Positions 7,919-15,666 of a stretch of 64,000 bases of DNA are shown one piece after another. The stretch comes from Olivibacter jilunii (GTDB lineage Bacteria > Bacteroidota > Bacteroidia > Sphingobacteriales > Sphingobacteriaceae). The notes below the pieces were generated by a model. That model was not told the origin of the DNA and did no database searches. It was given only the letters and a program-made list of their open reading frames with translations. Location: contig NZ_LR027849.1 in NCBI RefSeq assembly GCF_900607235.1, positions 744,001 to 808,000 on the forward strand, in the 5' to 3' direction. Position 1 is the stretch's first letter. Every line of letters starts with the position of its first letter. A program made the position numbers and the translations under genes.

Positions 7919-10587
7919 TAAATACGAAAACTAAGTCTAAGGAGTAACATGCGGCCTCTTAAATCGTATTGACTGTATCCAAACTGATTGGAAGAAAGCG
8001 TGTATAGTTCGTAAGACCTAATGTCTGTAAGGTTACTTGCATCCAACTCTATATCAGTCTTCCATTTGTCTATTTTATAACGGAAGTTGAGGTCTGTAAA
8101 AAGATACTTTACATTTTCCGCATTTTTTTGCGTGGTTAAAAGTTGTCGGCCACTCAGCTTAAAAAAAGCATTTTCAAATGGTCGGAATGTCAGGTCAAGA
8201 GATTGATCAAAAAATTGAATTTGTCTGTCGGGAAAATCAATTCCTGCGGTTGCACCGATCATTTTACTGGTGGTCCAATTTCCCCTTCCGGCGTATTTTA
8301 AAAATAGGAAATTCAATAAGCGAGTTTCAAAATAAGGGCTAAAACTGAAGGTTAGGTTATTAAAAGGAAGTAATTGGTTGTTTAAAAACTGATTATAACG
8401 GGTGTTATTCCAAGAGGCATTAGCACCAATATTGACGTCGATATCGAATAAATATTTGCTAATGCCAGCCGCGATGCTTAAATCATGGCTTTTATTGCTA
8501 AAAGGTAAAAGAACGGTTTGAAAGAGATTATTGCTTACTATATGAGAAAGAATTGTATTGGAACGAACCTTACTGTAATTAATAGATGCATTCATAAAAA
8601 ACATTTGAAGGTTACGCTGATAATTGTAGCGTAGACCGATATTGTGGAGATTTCTTTCCTGGAGGCTTGCATTGTTAGATTGAAGGCTTCGGTAATTCGT
8701 AAGAATAGCCCCGCGATAGAGATCGCTTATATTACCTATTTGGTTGTTGTAACTGTAGTTAACAGCAAGATAATCTTCACTATTTAGGTTATAGCTTAAG
8801 TTCCATGCAGGGTTGAAAAGCCATTTGCTGAAATTTTCTCTAAATTTAAATCCGACATCTTCATAATTTATACTTTGTATCGAAAGTGGAAACGAAAGGA
8901 GGCTTTCCCAAGGACCTTTTTCGTATTCAAAAGATGGATTTATGTTTATTCTATGTCGCTTCCAATATAAATCATTATCTAAACTATTTCCATAAGGAGT
9001 CCAGTCTCCGTTTGCCTGTCTTAATTCTAAATTAGAAGTCAGGTGTTGCCATTCACTTACGAGGCCAACTAGATAATGCTGTTTAATACGACCTTTTGGG
9101 ATCCGATAGCTCAATGACAAATTACTAAACCAAGTTGGTAAATTAGTAATCTGATTGACGGCTTGAAAGGGAATGCTATCATTAAGTGCTCCGTCATTGA
9201 TGCCTGGGTTTATTGTTAGCGTCTGTGGCTTATTAAAGTAATTAAGATACCAATTAAAGCTCAGGATATGTTGGTTCTTTAAGGAATGGAGGTAGGATAT
9301 TTTATTTGAAAAGTCATACTGCCCTGTTTTTAGTTGCTGACTAAAATCAAATGAGTTGCTTTGAAGATCAGACACGCTTTTTTCGTTGCTAAAGTTGACC
9401 TGAAGCATGTTGTTGAAATAATACTTTTTATTGTTGTTTTTAAGACTCACTGAGAAATCTGCCATTAAAGGTTTGTTTTCTATGTTTTGTACCTCGCTAT
9501 AACGAATCGTATCGTTGTTTACATACATATTTGTCAAGCTGTTGTAGTTCATATCGTTGCGGTTATATAACAGATTTATCGTCGATTTTAACTGAAAACT
9601 GTTTTTCAAATTCGTTAGATTATTTGCACTAACTAAGGCTGAGTGATTGAAATTGTAACGTTCCTTCGGAAGATTTGGTTCCGATACGGTACCTGAAGAA
9701 AGTATTTCGGATGGTCGTTGATTATTCATAGACTGTAATTGGTTTTCGGCGTTAAAGGCAGTTAGCTCCCTTGATAAATCGACGCCAATATCGTTCGCTT
9801 TAGCAACATTAAGCATTTTGTGTTTATCATTGAACAATAGGCTATTTAGTTCAGCTTCGTATAAATTCGGAATTCCGCCACCCATTTTTATCTGTCCTGT
9901 CAGCTTAAGCTTGGCGTCTTCTTTTATTTTTAAGTTAATTGCCACATCATCACTATAGCTTTTATCTCGTAGCACTTCAATGGGTTGATGGTTTTGTAAT
10001 ACTTCAACATTTTTTACCATGTCTTGTGGAATCGCTCTTGTTCCGATATTATAACGGTCGTTTAATAAGTCATCTCCATCGATATAAAAGTTTGATATAT
10101 TCTTACCATTATATTTTATTTGTCCGCTTTCTTCAACCTCTATTCCAGGCATACGTTTTAACACATCGCCTATGGTACGATCCTCTGATTTAGCAAAAGA
10201 TTCAACGTCATAACTTAAGGTGTCGTTCTTTGAACGTATGGGAGGGCTCTTAACTTCCACTTCCGCTAAATCAATCGGTTGTTCTTCGAGCATGATCAGG
10301 TACTCCATTTTACCATTTATTACGGATGTCCTGAACTTTTTATATCCTAAGTGGTTTACTTCTAACCAATGTGCAGTAGTAGTAGTATCGTTTAATGTGA
10401 AGCTGAAATAGCCTTCAATGTTACTGGTGGTATAGGCAATAATTGTTTGCTGCGCACTTTTTAATGTGATGTTGGCGTATGGAATACCTTTACCGTCAAT
10501 TGTTTTTAATTGACCACTAATTTTCAATTCTTGGCAATGAACTACCAATATAGAGAAGAAAGAAAGAAACGGTACGATGAATCTCAT
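7918..10587 (-). CDS. TonB-receptor-like outer-membrane barrel protein (first copy)
   Basis: 889 residues. Order: signal peptide (about 1-18), a carboxypeptidase-regulatory-like beta-sandwich (about 20-110, ending in IDLAEVEV), a plug-like domain (about 115-230, with DVLKRMPGIEVEESGQI and NFYIDGDDLL), then a barrel of about 600 residues of alternating strands ending in LLLRLSFRI. This is the OMP_b-brl_3 architecture, smaller than SusC transporters, and no SusD partner is present. It follows the GLPGLI gene by 20 bases in the same direction, so the two are co-transcribed. A paralogous pair lies at 51.6-55.3 kb. The cargo is unknown. A two-component system is divergent upstream of the pair. Confidence 0.85.
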   Translation of the reverse strand: MRFIVPFLSFFSILVVHCQELKISGQLKTIDGKGIPYANITLKSAQQTIIAYTTSNIEGYFSFTLNDTTTTAHWLEVNHLGYKKFRTSVINGKMEYLIMLEEQPIDLAEVEVKSPPIRSKNDTLSYDVESFAKSEDRTIGDVLKRMPGIEVEESGQIKYNGKNISNFYIDGDDLLNDRYNIGTRAIPQDMVKNVEVLQNHQPIEVLRDKSYSDDVAINLKIKEDAKLKLTGQIKMGGGIPNLYEAELNSLLFNDKHKMLNVAKANDIGVDLSRELTAFNAENQLQSMNNQRPSEILSSGTVSEPNLPKERYNFNHSALVSANNLTNLKNSFQLKSTINLLYNRNDMNYNSLTNMYVNNDTIRYSEVQNIENKPLMADFSVSLKNNNKKYYFNNMLQVNFSNEKSVSDLQSNSFDFSQQLKTGQYDFSNKISYLHSLKNQHILSFNWYLNYFNKPQTLTINPGINDGALNDSIPFQAVNQITNLPTWFSNLSLSYRIPKGRIKQHYLVGLVSEWQHLTSNLELRQANGDWTPYGNSLDNDLYWKRHRININPSFEYEKGPWESLLSFPLSIQSINYEDVGFKFRENFSKWLFNPAWNLSYNLNSEDYLAVNYSYNNQIGNISDLYRGAILTNYRSLQSNNASLQERNLHNIGLRYNYQRNLQMFFMNASINYSKVRSNTILSHIVSNNLFQTVLLPFSNKSHDLSIAAGISKYLFDIDVNIGANASWNNTRYNQFLNNQLLPFNNLTFSFSPYFETRLLNFLFLKYAGRGNWTTSKMIGATAGIDFPDRQIQFFDQSLDLTFRPFENAFFKLSGRQLLTTQKNAENVKYLFTDLNFRYKIDKWKTDIELDASNLTDIRSYELYTLSSNQFGYSQYDLRGRMLLLRLSFRI

Positions 10588-10607
10588 TTACTTATGGATG
10601 AGGCTTG

Positions 10608-11492
10608 TTATTTATTAAGCTCTAATGGATTATTTATCGGGTTTTTTTCGTTCGCCCGAGACTCCATCATTTCTTTGAACTCGTTCTCAGATAATTGGCG
10701 CCCGGATTGATCCTTAAGGACAATTCTCGTATTAGCATTCCCCGGTGCGATGGCTTTTTGATTGAACATTAAATTCTTCTCAAAAGCGGCTTTCGCTTTC
10801 ATAAAATCCTTTAGTGTTGTTTGCGGAGCATTATCGGGAAGTGCTATAGAAACTTTGCTGTCTAGCTCTTTCTTAAATCCCCCATAATTAAACTGAACAT
10901 CGTTTTTAGCATCGGATGCTTGCAGGATTAGTCCCGGTAGGCCATGAAGTTTCCATGGACCATAAGGAAATGGTATTTCGGGGGTAAACCAAACGGTATA
11001 GAGTCTACCGCCAAATTCTCCAAAGGCCTGCTGGCAATTATATCCACCAATAATTTTTGTTTGATTGGTTATCTTCCAATTGATAATCGGATAGTCTTCA
11101 GGGATTTGGTACGCCGTGGGACCAATTTTATCTACCCTAATTAGTTTCTGCTTTTGAGGATTTAGAAAAAGCTCATCGTTGGATACATTGGGCGAATTAA
11201 AGGAGAAAAGTTTTCTTTTATTTCCATTGTCGTTTTCTTCCCCCACCTCCTTTCTAATTTCTTCTAGCTTTAAAGCGAGTGTTTTACTTTTATAGGCGCT
11301 CATGAATTTACCTAAATAGAGGATCATACTTTCTTTTTTGGGGTTTTCTCTCTTGTTTGTATCTGTCACATGAATAAAGTCATAGACAACACTGGCGAGT
11401 GCTTGATCTTTTTCTTGAGCAAATGCAGAAAATGCGAGACCGATAGTGCCAAAAAACGCGAGGCTTCTTTTCAGAAAAAAAAATGTTTTCAT
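10608..11492 (-). CDS. GLPGLI family secreted protein (first copy)
   Basis: 294 residues with a Sec signal peptide (about 1-25, ending AFAQ). The family motif GLPGLI lies in LHGLPGLILQASDAK near residue 190, preceded by the conserved YNCQQAFGEFGGR...VWFTPEIPFPYGPW region with its single Cys. These features define the GLPGLI family (TIGR01200), restricted to Bacteroidota. Its function is unknown. It is commonly found next to an outer-membrane barrel, as here with a 20-base gap, so it is probably a periplasmic or surface partner of that barrel. It is divergent from a sensor kinase across a region carrying a phased repeat array. Confidence 0.9.
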   Translation of the reverse strand: MKTFFFLKRSLAFFGTIGLAFSAFAQEKDQALASVVYDFIHVTDTNKRENPKKESMILYLGKFMSAYKSKTLALKLEEIRKEVGEENDNGNKRKLFSFNSPNVSNDELFLNPQKQKLIRVDKIGPTAYQIPEDYPIINWKITNQTKIIGGYNCQQAFGEFGGRLYTVWFTPEIPFPYGPWKLHGLPGLILQASDAKNDVQFNYGGFKKELDSKVSIALPDNAPQTTLKDFMKAKAAFEKNLMFNQKAIAPGNANTRIVLKDQSGRQLSENEFKEMMESRANEKNPINNPLELNK

Positions 11493-11611
11493 TTCGCTTA
11501 TATTTTAATAGTTAATGGATGCTTTTATCAATGGATCAACACGTTTTGTTAGATTAAAGCATTATTGTATCATCGAAAGTATATAGGTTAGTCGATTTAT
11601 TGATTTTTATT

Positions 11612-11678
11612 ACTGTTAAACACTGTTAAACATAAGGGTGAATGTTAATTACTGTTAATTTCTGCTAAGTTCTGTTAA
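11612..11678. promoter_or_regulatory. Phased array of six TGTTAA repeats, probable response-regulator sites
   Basis: TGTTAA-type hexamers, most with a preceding C, start at 11614, 11624, 11643, 11653, 11663 (TGCTAA) and 11673. Spacing is 10, 19, 10, 10 and 10 bases, so the copies fall near one helical face. Direct repeats at 10-11-base spacing are the usual target of OmpR/PhoB-family dimers, and the complement TTAACA equals the PhoP box core of Bacillus subtilis. The array ends just upstream of the kinase promoter and lies 120-185 bases upstream of the divergent GLPGLI gene. Confidence 0.7.
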
Positions 11679-11681
11679 CGG

Positions 11682-11714
11682 TTTAAGGCTTGCATTCAAT
11701 TAAATGTAGATTTG
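11682..11714 (+). promoter_or_regulatory. Promoter of the kinase/regulator operon
   Basis: The -7 element TAGATTTG (11707-11714) matches TAnnTTTG exactly; TTTA at 11682-11685 sits 21 bases upstream at the -33 position. The expected transcription start is at or next to the ATG at 11719, so the mRNA may be leaderless. The last TGTTAA repeat ends 3 bases before the -33 element, a location typical of activation. Confidence 0.6.
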
Positions 11715-11718
11715 TAGT

Positions 11719-13197
11719 ATGTTATTGCAACGAATTCGTTTTACAGTAATCATTGTGTCATTTGCCTTGGCCGGTGTTTTTCTGTTACAAGGCTACTGGC
11801 TATACAATTCTTATCAACTGAGTGCTGAACAATTTGATAAGGATATATTAAAGCTATTGCAAACGCTTCAGCAAAAACATATCCAGCGTGATATGAAGAC
11901 GTTGGGTATTCCATTGGATAGCTTGCGGAGCGGTAAGCGTCTTATTATAGGTAAGGGCGAGAAAATGAATGCCTTTTTTCAAACATTTAGCGATGTGACG
12001 GGGCGACAACCGGAGCTTCCGTTACTTGAACCCGATGATTCAACAAAAGGGCCTTTTAAATTGTCGGTGATCACGCAGATAAACGCAGGCAAAACGGATA
12101 TAAAAGGCCGCTCAAAAGTTCAACAAACGAAAATTGTTAACATAACCGATGTTTTCCATGACAAATCTGAGCTACAAAAGCTATCCGGCCCTTTAGCTTT
12201 AGAAATTGATTCTTTACTACACACGCATAATATATATACGTCTTATGCATTAAAATTGTCCAATATAAGTGGTAGAGGTCAACCTTATTATACGGATAGT
12301 ATACGCTTTGAGCAGTTCTCACGTAAAATAACGCGTTTAAAATTCGGCATATTACAGCCTTACTTTGTCGATTTTTCTTTAGACAATAATCTGCTCTTTA
12401 TCGTAAAAAAAATGCAATGGATATTACTTATTTCAATCGCTATTATAGGAGCAACGGCCTGGGCATTTTTGTATATGTTGCGTACTATTTTTCAGCAAAA
12501 AAAAATGTCGGATATAAAAAATGACTTTTTTAATAATATGACCCATGAATTCAAAACGCCCATAGCAACTATATCCTTGGCTGTCGAAGCGCTTAAAAAT
12601 AGGGAAGTAAATAGTAATTCGCAACGATTGTCAGAATACCTAACTATCTGTCAACTTGAACTCAATCGTATATCGAGTATGGTTGATAAGGTGTTAAGAA
12701 TGGCTGCTTTTGAAAAGAACGAAGTTAGTCTATACTTTCAAACAACCAATGTTCTTTTACTAATTAATAAGGTTATCTCAACTATGCAGCCGCAATTATC
12801 AAGAAAAAATGCAGTAATACACGTTAACGAAGGGCAAGAATTACTGCCGATGTTGGAGCTGGATCAAGACCATATAGCGAATGTCTTTTATAATCTAATA
12901 GAAAATAGCCTAAAATATTCAAGACGTTTACCTGTGATTAAGATTGACCTGCGTTATGAGCAAGCGTTTGTGAAGATTTCGATAGAAGATAATGGTATTG
13001 GAATTCCTACCGCTTATCAGGATCGTGTGTTTGACAATTTTTTCCGGGTTCCAACAGGCGACCTTCATGATGTAAAAGGCTTCGGTATGGGACTGAGTTA
13101 CGTTGCAAGTATTGTCAGGATGCATCACGGAGAGATCAGCGTAAGCAGTAGATTAGGAGAGGGAAGTGTATTTACTATTTGTTTACCTTTTAAATGA
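11719..13197 (+). CDS. Sensor histidine kinase
   Basis: 492 residues. Two membrane segments (about 8-28 and 232-252) flank a ~200-residue periplasmic sensor region with no domain I recognise. The kinase core has the H-box MTHEFKTP (phospho-accepting His near residue 276), N-box FYNLIENSLKYS, G1 DNGIGIP, an F-box and G2 GFGMGLSY. It should autophosphorylate and pass phosphate to the regulator encoded 52 bases downstream. The gene starts just after a TGTTAA repeat array and is divergent from a GLPGLI/outer-membrane barrel pair, suggesting that it monitors an envelope condition linked to that pair. The signal is unknown. Confidence 0.93.
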   Translation: MLLQRIRFTVIIVSFALAGVFLLQGYWLYNSYQLSAEQFDKDILKLLQTLQQKHIQRDMKTLGIPLDSLRSGKRLIIGKGEKMNAFFQTFSDVTGRQPELPLLEPDDSTKGPFKLSVITQINAGKTDIKGRSKVQQTKIVNITDVFHDKSELQKLSGPLALEIDSLLHTHNIYTSYALKLSNISGRGQPYYTDSIRFEQFSRKITRLKFGILQPYFVDFSLDNNLLFIVKKMQWILLISIAIIGATAWAFLYMLRTIFQQKKMSDIKNDFFNNMTHEFKTPIATISLAVEALKNREVNSNSQRLSEYLTICQLELNRISSMVDKVLRMAAFEKNEVSLYFQTTNVLLLINKVISTMQPQLSRKNAVIHVNEGQELLPMLELDQDHIANVFYNLIENSLKYSRRLPVIKIDLRYEQAFVKISIEDNGIGIPTAYQDRVFDNFFRVPTGDLHDVKGFGMGLSYVASIVRMHHGEISVSSRLGEGSVFTICLPFK

Positions 13198-13249
13198 TAT
13201 TGTGTTGTTTTTATTTATATTAACTTGATTACATAAAATTTTACTTTAT

Positions 13250-13942
13250 ATGGAAGCTGTGAAAATATTGATAGCAGAAGACGAGCCTTTTCTTGGTAAG
13301 ATCGTTAAGGAGAGCTTAGAACTTAGCGGGTTTAACGTGATTTTAGTCCAAGATGGAGTAAAGGCCTATGCCACGTTCAGAGCTTGGCAACCGACTGTTT
13401 GCATATTTGATATTATGATGCCCGTGAAAGATGGTTTTAGTCTTATAGAAGACGTTAGAAGGATAGATCAGCAGGTTCCGATTATATTTCTCACAGCAAA
13501 ATCTCTAACCAACGATGTGGTAAAGGGTTTCGAACTGGGTTGCAATGATTACTTAAAGAAACCATTTAGTATGGAAGAGTTAATTGTTCGAATAAATGCG
13601 CTTTTATCCCGTCCATCAATAAAAAACAAAAATGAGATAAAAGAGATCTTTGAGATAGGCGATTTTTTGTTCAACAGCAAAAATCAGGAACTGAACAAGC
13701 CAAACGGAACGATCAAACTCTCGTTCAGAGAGTCGGTACTTCTGAAGTTACTTGCCGAAAATAAAAACGAGGTGCTCAATCGTAAATTGGCGCTTGAAGT
13801 TGTATGGGGAGAAGATAATTTCTTTAACGCCAGAAGTATGGACGTCTTTATTACAAAGCTTAGAAAACACCTGAGAGAGGACAGCCGTATTGAGATTGTT
13901 AATATACGGGGTATTGGTTACAAATTAATCATCAATGAATAA
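13250..13942 (+). CDS. OmpR/PhoB-family response regulator
   Basis: 230 residues: receiver domain (about 5-120) with acidic residues EDE near residue 11, phospho-acceptor Asp in CIFDIMMP (about residue 54) and Lys in LKKPF; then a winged-helix DNA-binding domain (about 135-228) ending in the OmpR signature RSMDVFITKLRKHL...NIRGIGYKL. It is co-transcribed with the kinase. As an OmpR-type protein it should bind direct repeats at 10-11-base spacing, which fits the TGTTAA array at 11612-11678. The same repeat lies before a second barrel/GLPGLI pair at 51.6 kb. Confidence 0.93.
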   Translation: MEAVKILIAEDEPFLGKIVKESLELSGFNVILVQDGVKAYATFRAWQPTVCIFDIMMPVKDGFSLIEDVRRIDQQVPIIFLTAKSLTNDVVKGFELGCNDYLKKPFSMEELIVRINALLSRPSIKNKNEIKEIFEIGDFLFNSKNQELNKPNGTIKLSFRESVLLKLLAENKNEVLNRKLALEVVWGEDNFFNARSMDVFITKLRKHLREDSRIEIVNIRGIGYKLIINE

Positions 13943-14064
13943 GTCGAGTTCATTATCTCATTCTTAATCTTTTTACTTCGGTGTATATGTGGGACCTGTC
14001 TCTCAAGTAACTGGCGATATATCGCGTAAATGGCTCCGCAGGGCTTAAAAGTGAAAAACGACCT

Positions 14065-14592
14065 TTAGTACTTGATGGAGGGATCTAGATCATATTTCAT
14101 AGCCTCGTAACCTAGAACTCGCCGCATAAGGCCTAACTGCCCGAACAAATATTCTTCTCTGTCAAGACACATTCCGATTGCATTTAAATAGTTTTCTTCG
14201 ATAAAGGGTGTTTCCATTCCAATAGCATAGGGCTGAAGAAGCTCATCGTCAATTATGTTGCAAAGTCTGTCAAAAAGCTTTGGTGAAATCTTATGCCACT
14301 CACCTATAAGTGCCGTCAGGTTAGGATAATTTAGGTTTTCATCTAAAGCTTTGGCATCTGAAAATAAATCTGCATGCGGGTCTTTGTATGGAAGTCCCAA
14401 TGCTTCTCCGAGCCAATAGCGGCAGTTTACTAAATTGCCAGCCATCCACAATATGTGATTGGTGCGACCGTTTACCCTATGTTTAGCATCTGTTTCATTT
14501 ATGTTGGCCAGCACGTTATTAAATAGTTGACTACGCATTCTGTAGGCAGGGATGACAATTTTTAAGAAATTACTTTTGATCTTAGTTTCCAT
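14065..14592 (-). CDS. DinB-family protein
   Basis: 175 residues. It is helical, with His near RTNHILWMAGNLVNCRYW and a second conserved stretch in the C-terminal third, consistent with the DinB/YfiT four-helix bundle, a fold of metal-dependent thiol transferases. The ATG at 14592 gives METKIKSN; the longer frame to 14664 runs back into the upstream gene and is less likely. Its start overlaps the end of the RibD-C gene by 11 bases, so the two are translationally coupled. The usual three-His metal site is not fully evident. The substrate is unknown. Confidence 0.7.
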   Translation of the reverse strand: METKIKSNFLKIVIPAYRMRSQLFNNVLANINETDAKHRVNGRTNHILWMAGNLVNCRYWLGEALGLPYKDPHADLFSDAKALDENLNYPNLTALIGEWHKISPKLFDRLCNIIDDELLQPYAIGMETPFIEENYLNAIGMCLDREEYLFGQLGLMRRVLGYEAMKYDLDPSIKY

Positions 14593-15199
14593 AATATGAT
14601 AAATTAATTTTCGAAAGGAGTTGATGATGTTCATTTGAAATTGCAGGCTGCTTTTCATAAACATTTAATGTTACCCCATTACTGAAAGACTCGCTTTTCG
14701 CTTGTTCCCATGTTATTCGTCCGTGTACGTGTTGAAACATGGTTTGCCCACTACCCAGTATAATCGGATTGATGAAAAGGTGCAATTCATCCACTAAATC
14801 CAAATTCAACAGTTGCGAAGCAATACTTCCACTTCCCAAGATGAGGATGTCTCCATGAGTCTCTTGTTTTAGGCGGTGTATATCCTCTTGCTTAAGTTCA
14901 CTTTTAACAATGCTGTTTTTCCAACTGATCGCTTTTAAGCTGCTTGTAAAAACGATTTTATGTATGTTGTTCATCAATTTGGTTATTTGTTTATTCTCAT
15001 GAGCAGCTGCGTTTGTTGGCCAGTAATTTGCCATTATATCATAAGTAGTTCTGCCAAATAACATTAATTTTACCCCTTGTAGTATAGTAAGTTGGTGATG
15101 CTCGATTTCATCATTCCAATAAAACCAGTCGGTTTCGCCATTGTGACCGGAAAAAAAACCGTCTAGGGATAGCCAATTACATACGATAATTTTTTTCAT
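14582..15199 (-). CDS. RibD C-terminal/dihydrofolate-reductase-like protein
   Basis: 205 residues from the ATG at 15199 (MKKIIVCNWLSLDGFF); the longer ORF adds 29 residues rich in Ala and Arg that do not fit the fold. The N-terminal strand with SLDGF, the MLFGRTTYD motif and the nucleotide-binding GDILILGSGSIASQLL and LFINPIILGSG stretches match the DHFR-like fold of COG0262. The likely activity is an NAD(P)H-dependent reductase with unknown substrate. The C-terminus extends about 20 residues past the usual last strand (ending SKINLSYYGN) and covers the start of dinB. A minus-strand -7 element (complement of 15332-15339, TAAGTTTG) may drive the pair. Confidence 0.8.
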   Translation of the reverse strand: MKKIIVCNWLSLDGFFSGHNGETDWFYWNDEIEHHQLTILQGVKLMLFGRTTYDIMANYWPTNAAAHENKQITKLMNNIHKIVFTSSLKAISWKNSIVKSELKQEDIHRLKQETHGDILILGSGSIASQLLNLDLVDELHLFINPIILGSGQTMFQHVHGRITWEQAKSESFSNGVTLNVYEKQPAISNEHHQLLSKINLSYYGN

Positions 15200-15430
15200 T
15201 AGAATAAACTTTCTTAATAACAAGAACGCTTGCTGCCTACCGCTGGCAGGTGTTCTTTCTAAAGCTACGGCTCGTGCCGGATTCACTGGAATAATTTGTT
15301 TTCAATGGCCAAATATTGTCATTGTTAAGTACAAACTTAATTCAAAAAATCAACAGGTAATATGTGTAGAAGCGACAATAATGGGGTGTGATGCGACGCT
15401 TATAAGAATAGCTCTATATCAAATAAAATG

Positions 15431-15458
15431 AAAAGGCCAGACTATATGCCTGGCTTTT
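15431..15458. terminator. Bidirectional terminator-like hairpin without an adjacent gene
   Basis: GCCAG (15436-15440) pairs with CTGGC (15450-15454). AAAA (15431-15434) and TTTT (15455-15458) extend the stem across a bulged G. T or A tracts flank both sides. The nearest gene ends are far away, so its target transcript is unclear. Confidence 0.5.
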
Positions 15459-15588
15459 CTATTTGGGTTGATTAGTTGCTATGTGCTTTATTCTAAAACT
15501 ATTATGCTGGCGATAAAGATAGTTAAAAATAAAGAAGGTACTAGAAAAAGTGAAAAAAGATTTAGTCTTATTGTTTGCATACAAATAG

Positions 15589-15620
15589 CTTGTCTTGTTG
15601 CATGTTAATTGCTACTTTTG
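15589..15620 (+). promoter_or_regulatory. Promoter of the alpha-galactosidase gene
   Basis: CTTG at 15589-15592, 20 bases, then TACTTTTG at 15613-15620, matching the Bacteroidota TTTG/TAnnTTTG pattern with one mismatch. The expected leader is about 40 bases. Confidence 0.6.
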
Positions 15621-15666
15621 TTTAATAGTATAGACTAGTACAGATTTGTAAATTAACCGATAATAA

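Larger units (their letters stand above)
15200..15666. other. 467-base intergenic region
   Basis: No convincing coding region. It holds a minus-strand -7 element at 15332-15339 (probable promoter of the RibD-C/dinB pair), a terminator-like hairpin at 15431-15458 that ends no annotated gene, and the promoter of the alpha-galactosidase at 15589-15620. The hairpin leaves room for a short non-coding transcript, but no clear plus-strand promoter was found before it. Confidence 0.5.

Noticed and set aside
15200-15286. 29-residue N-terminal extension of the RibD-C protein
   Set aside because: The Ala/Arg-rich extension does not fit the DHFR fold, and MKKIIVCNW at 15199 is a typical family start.
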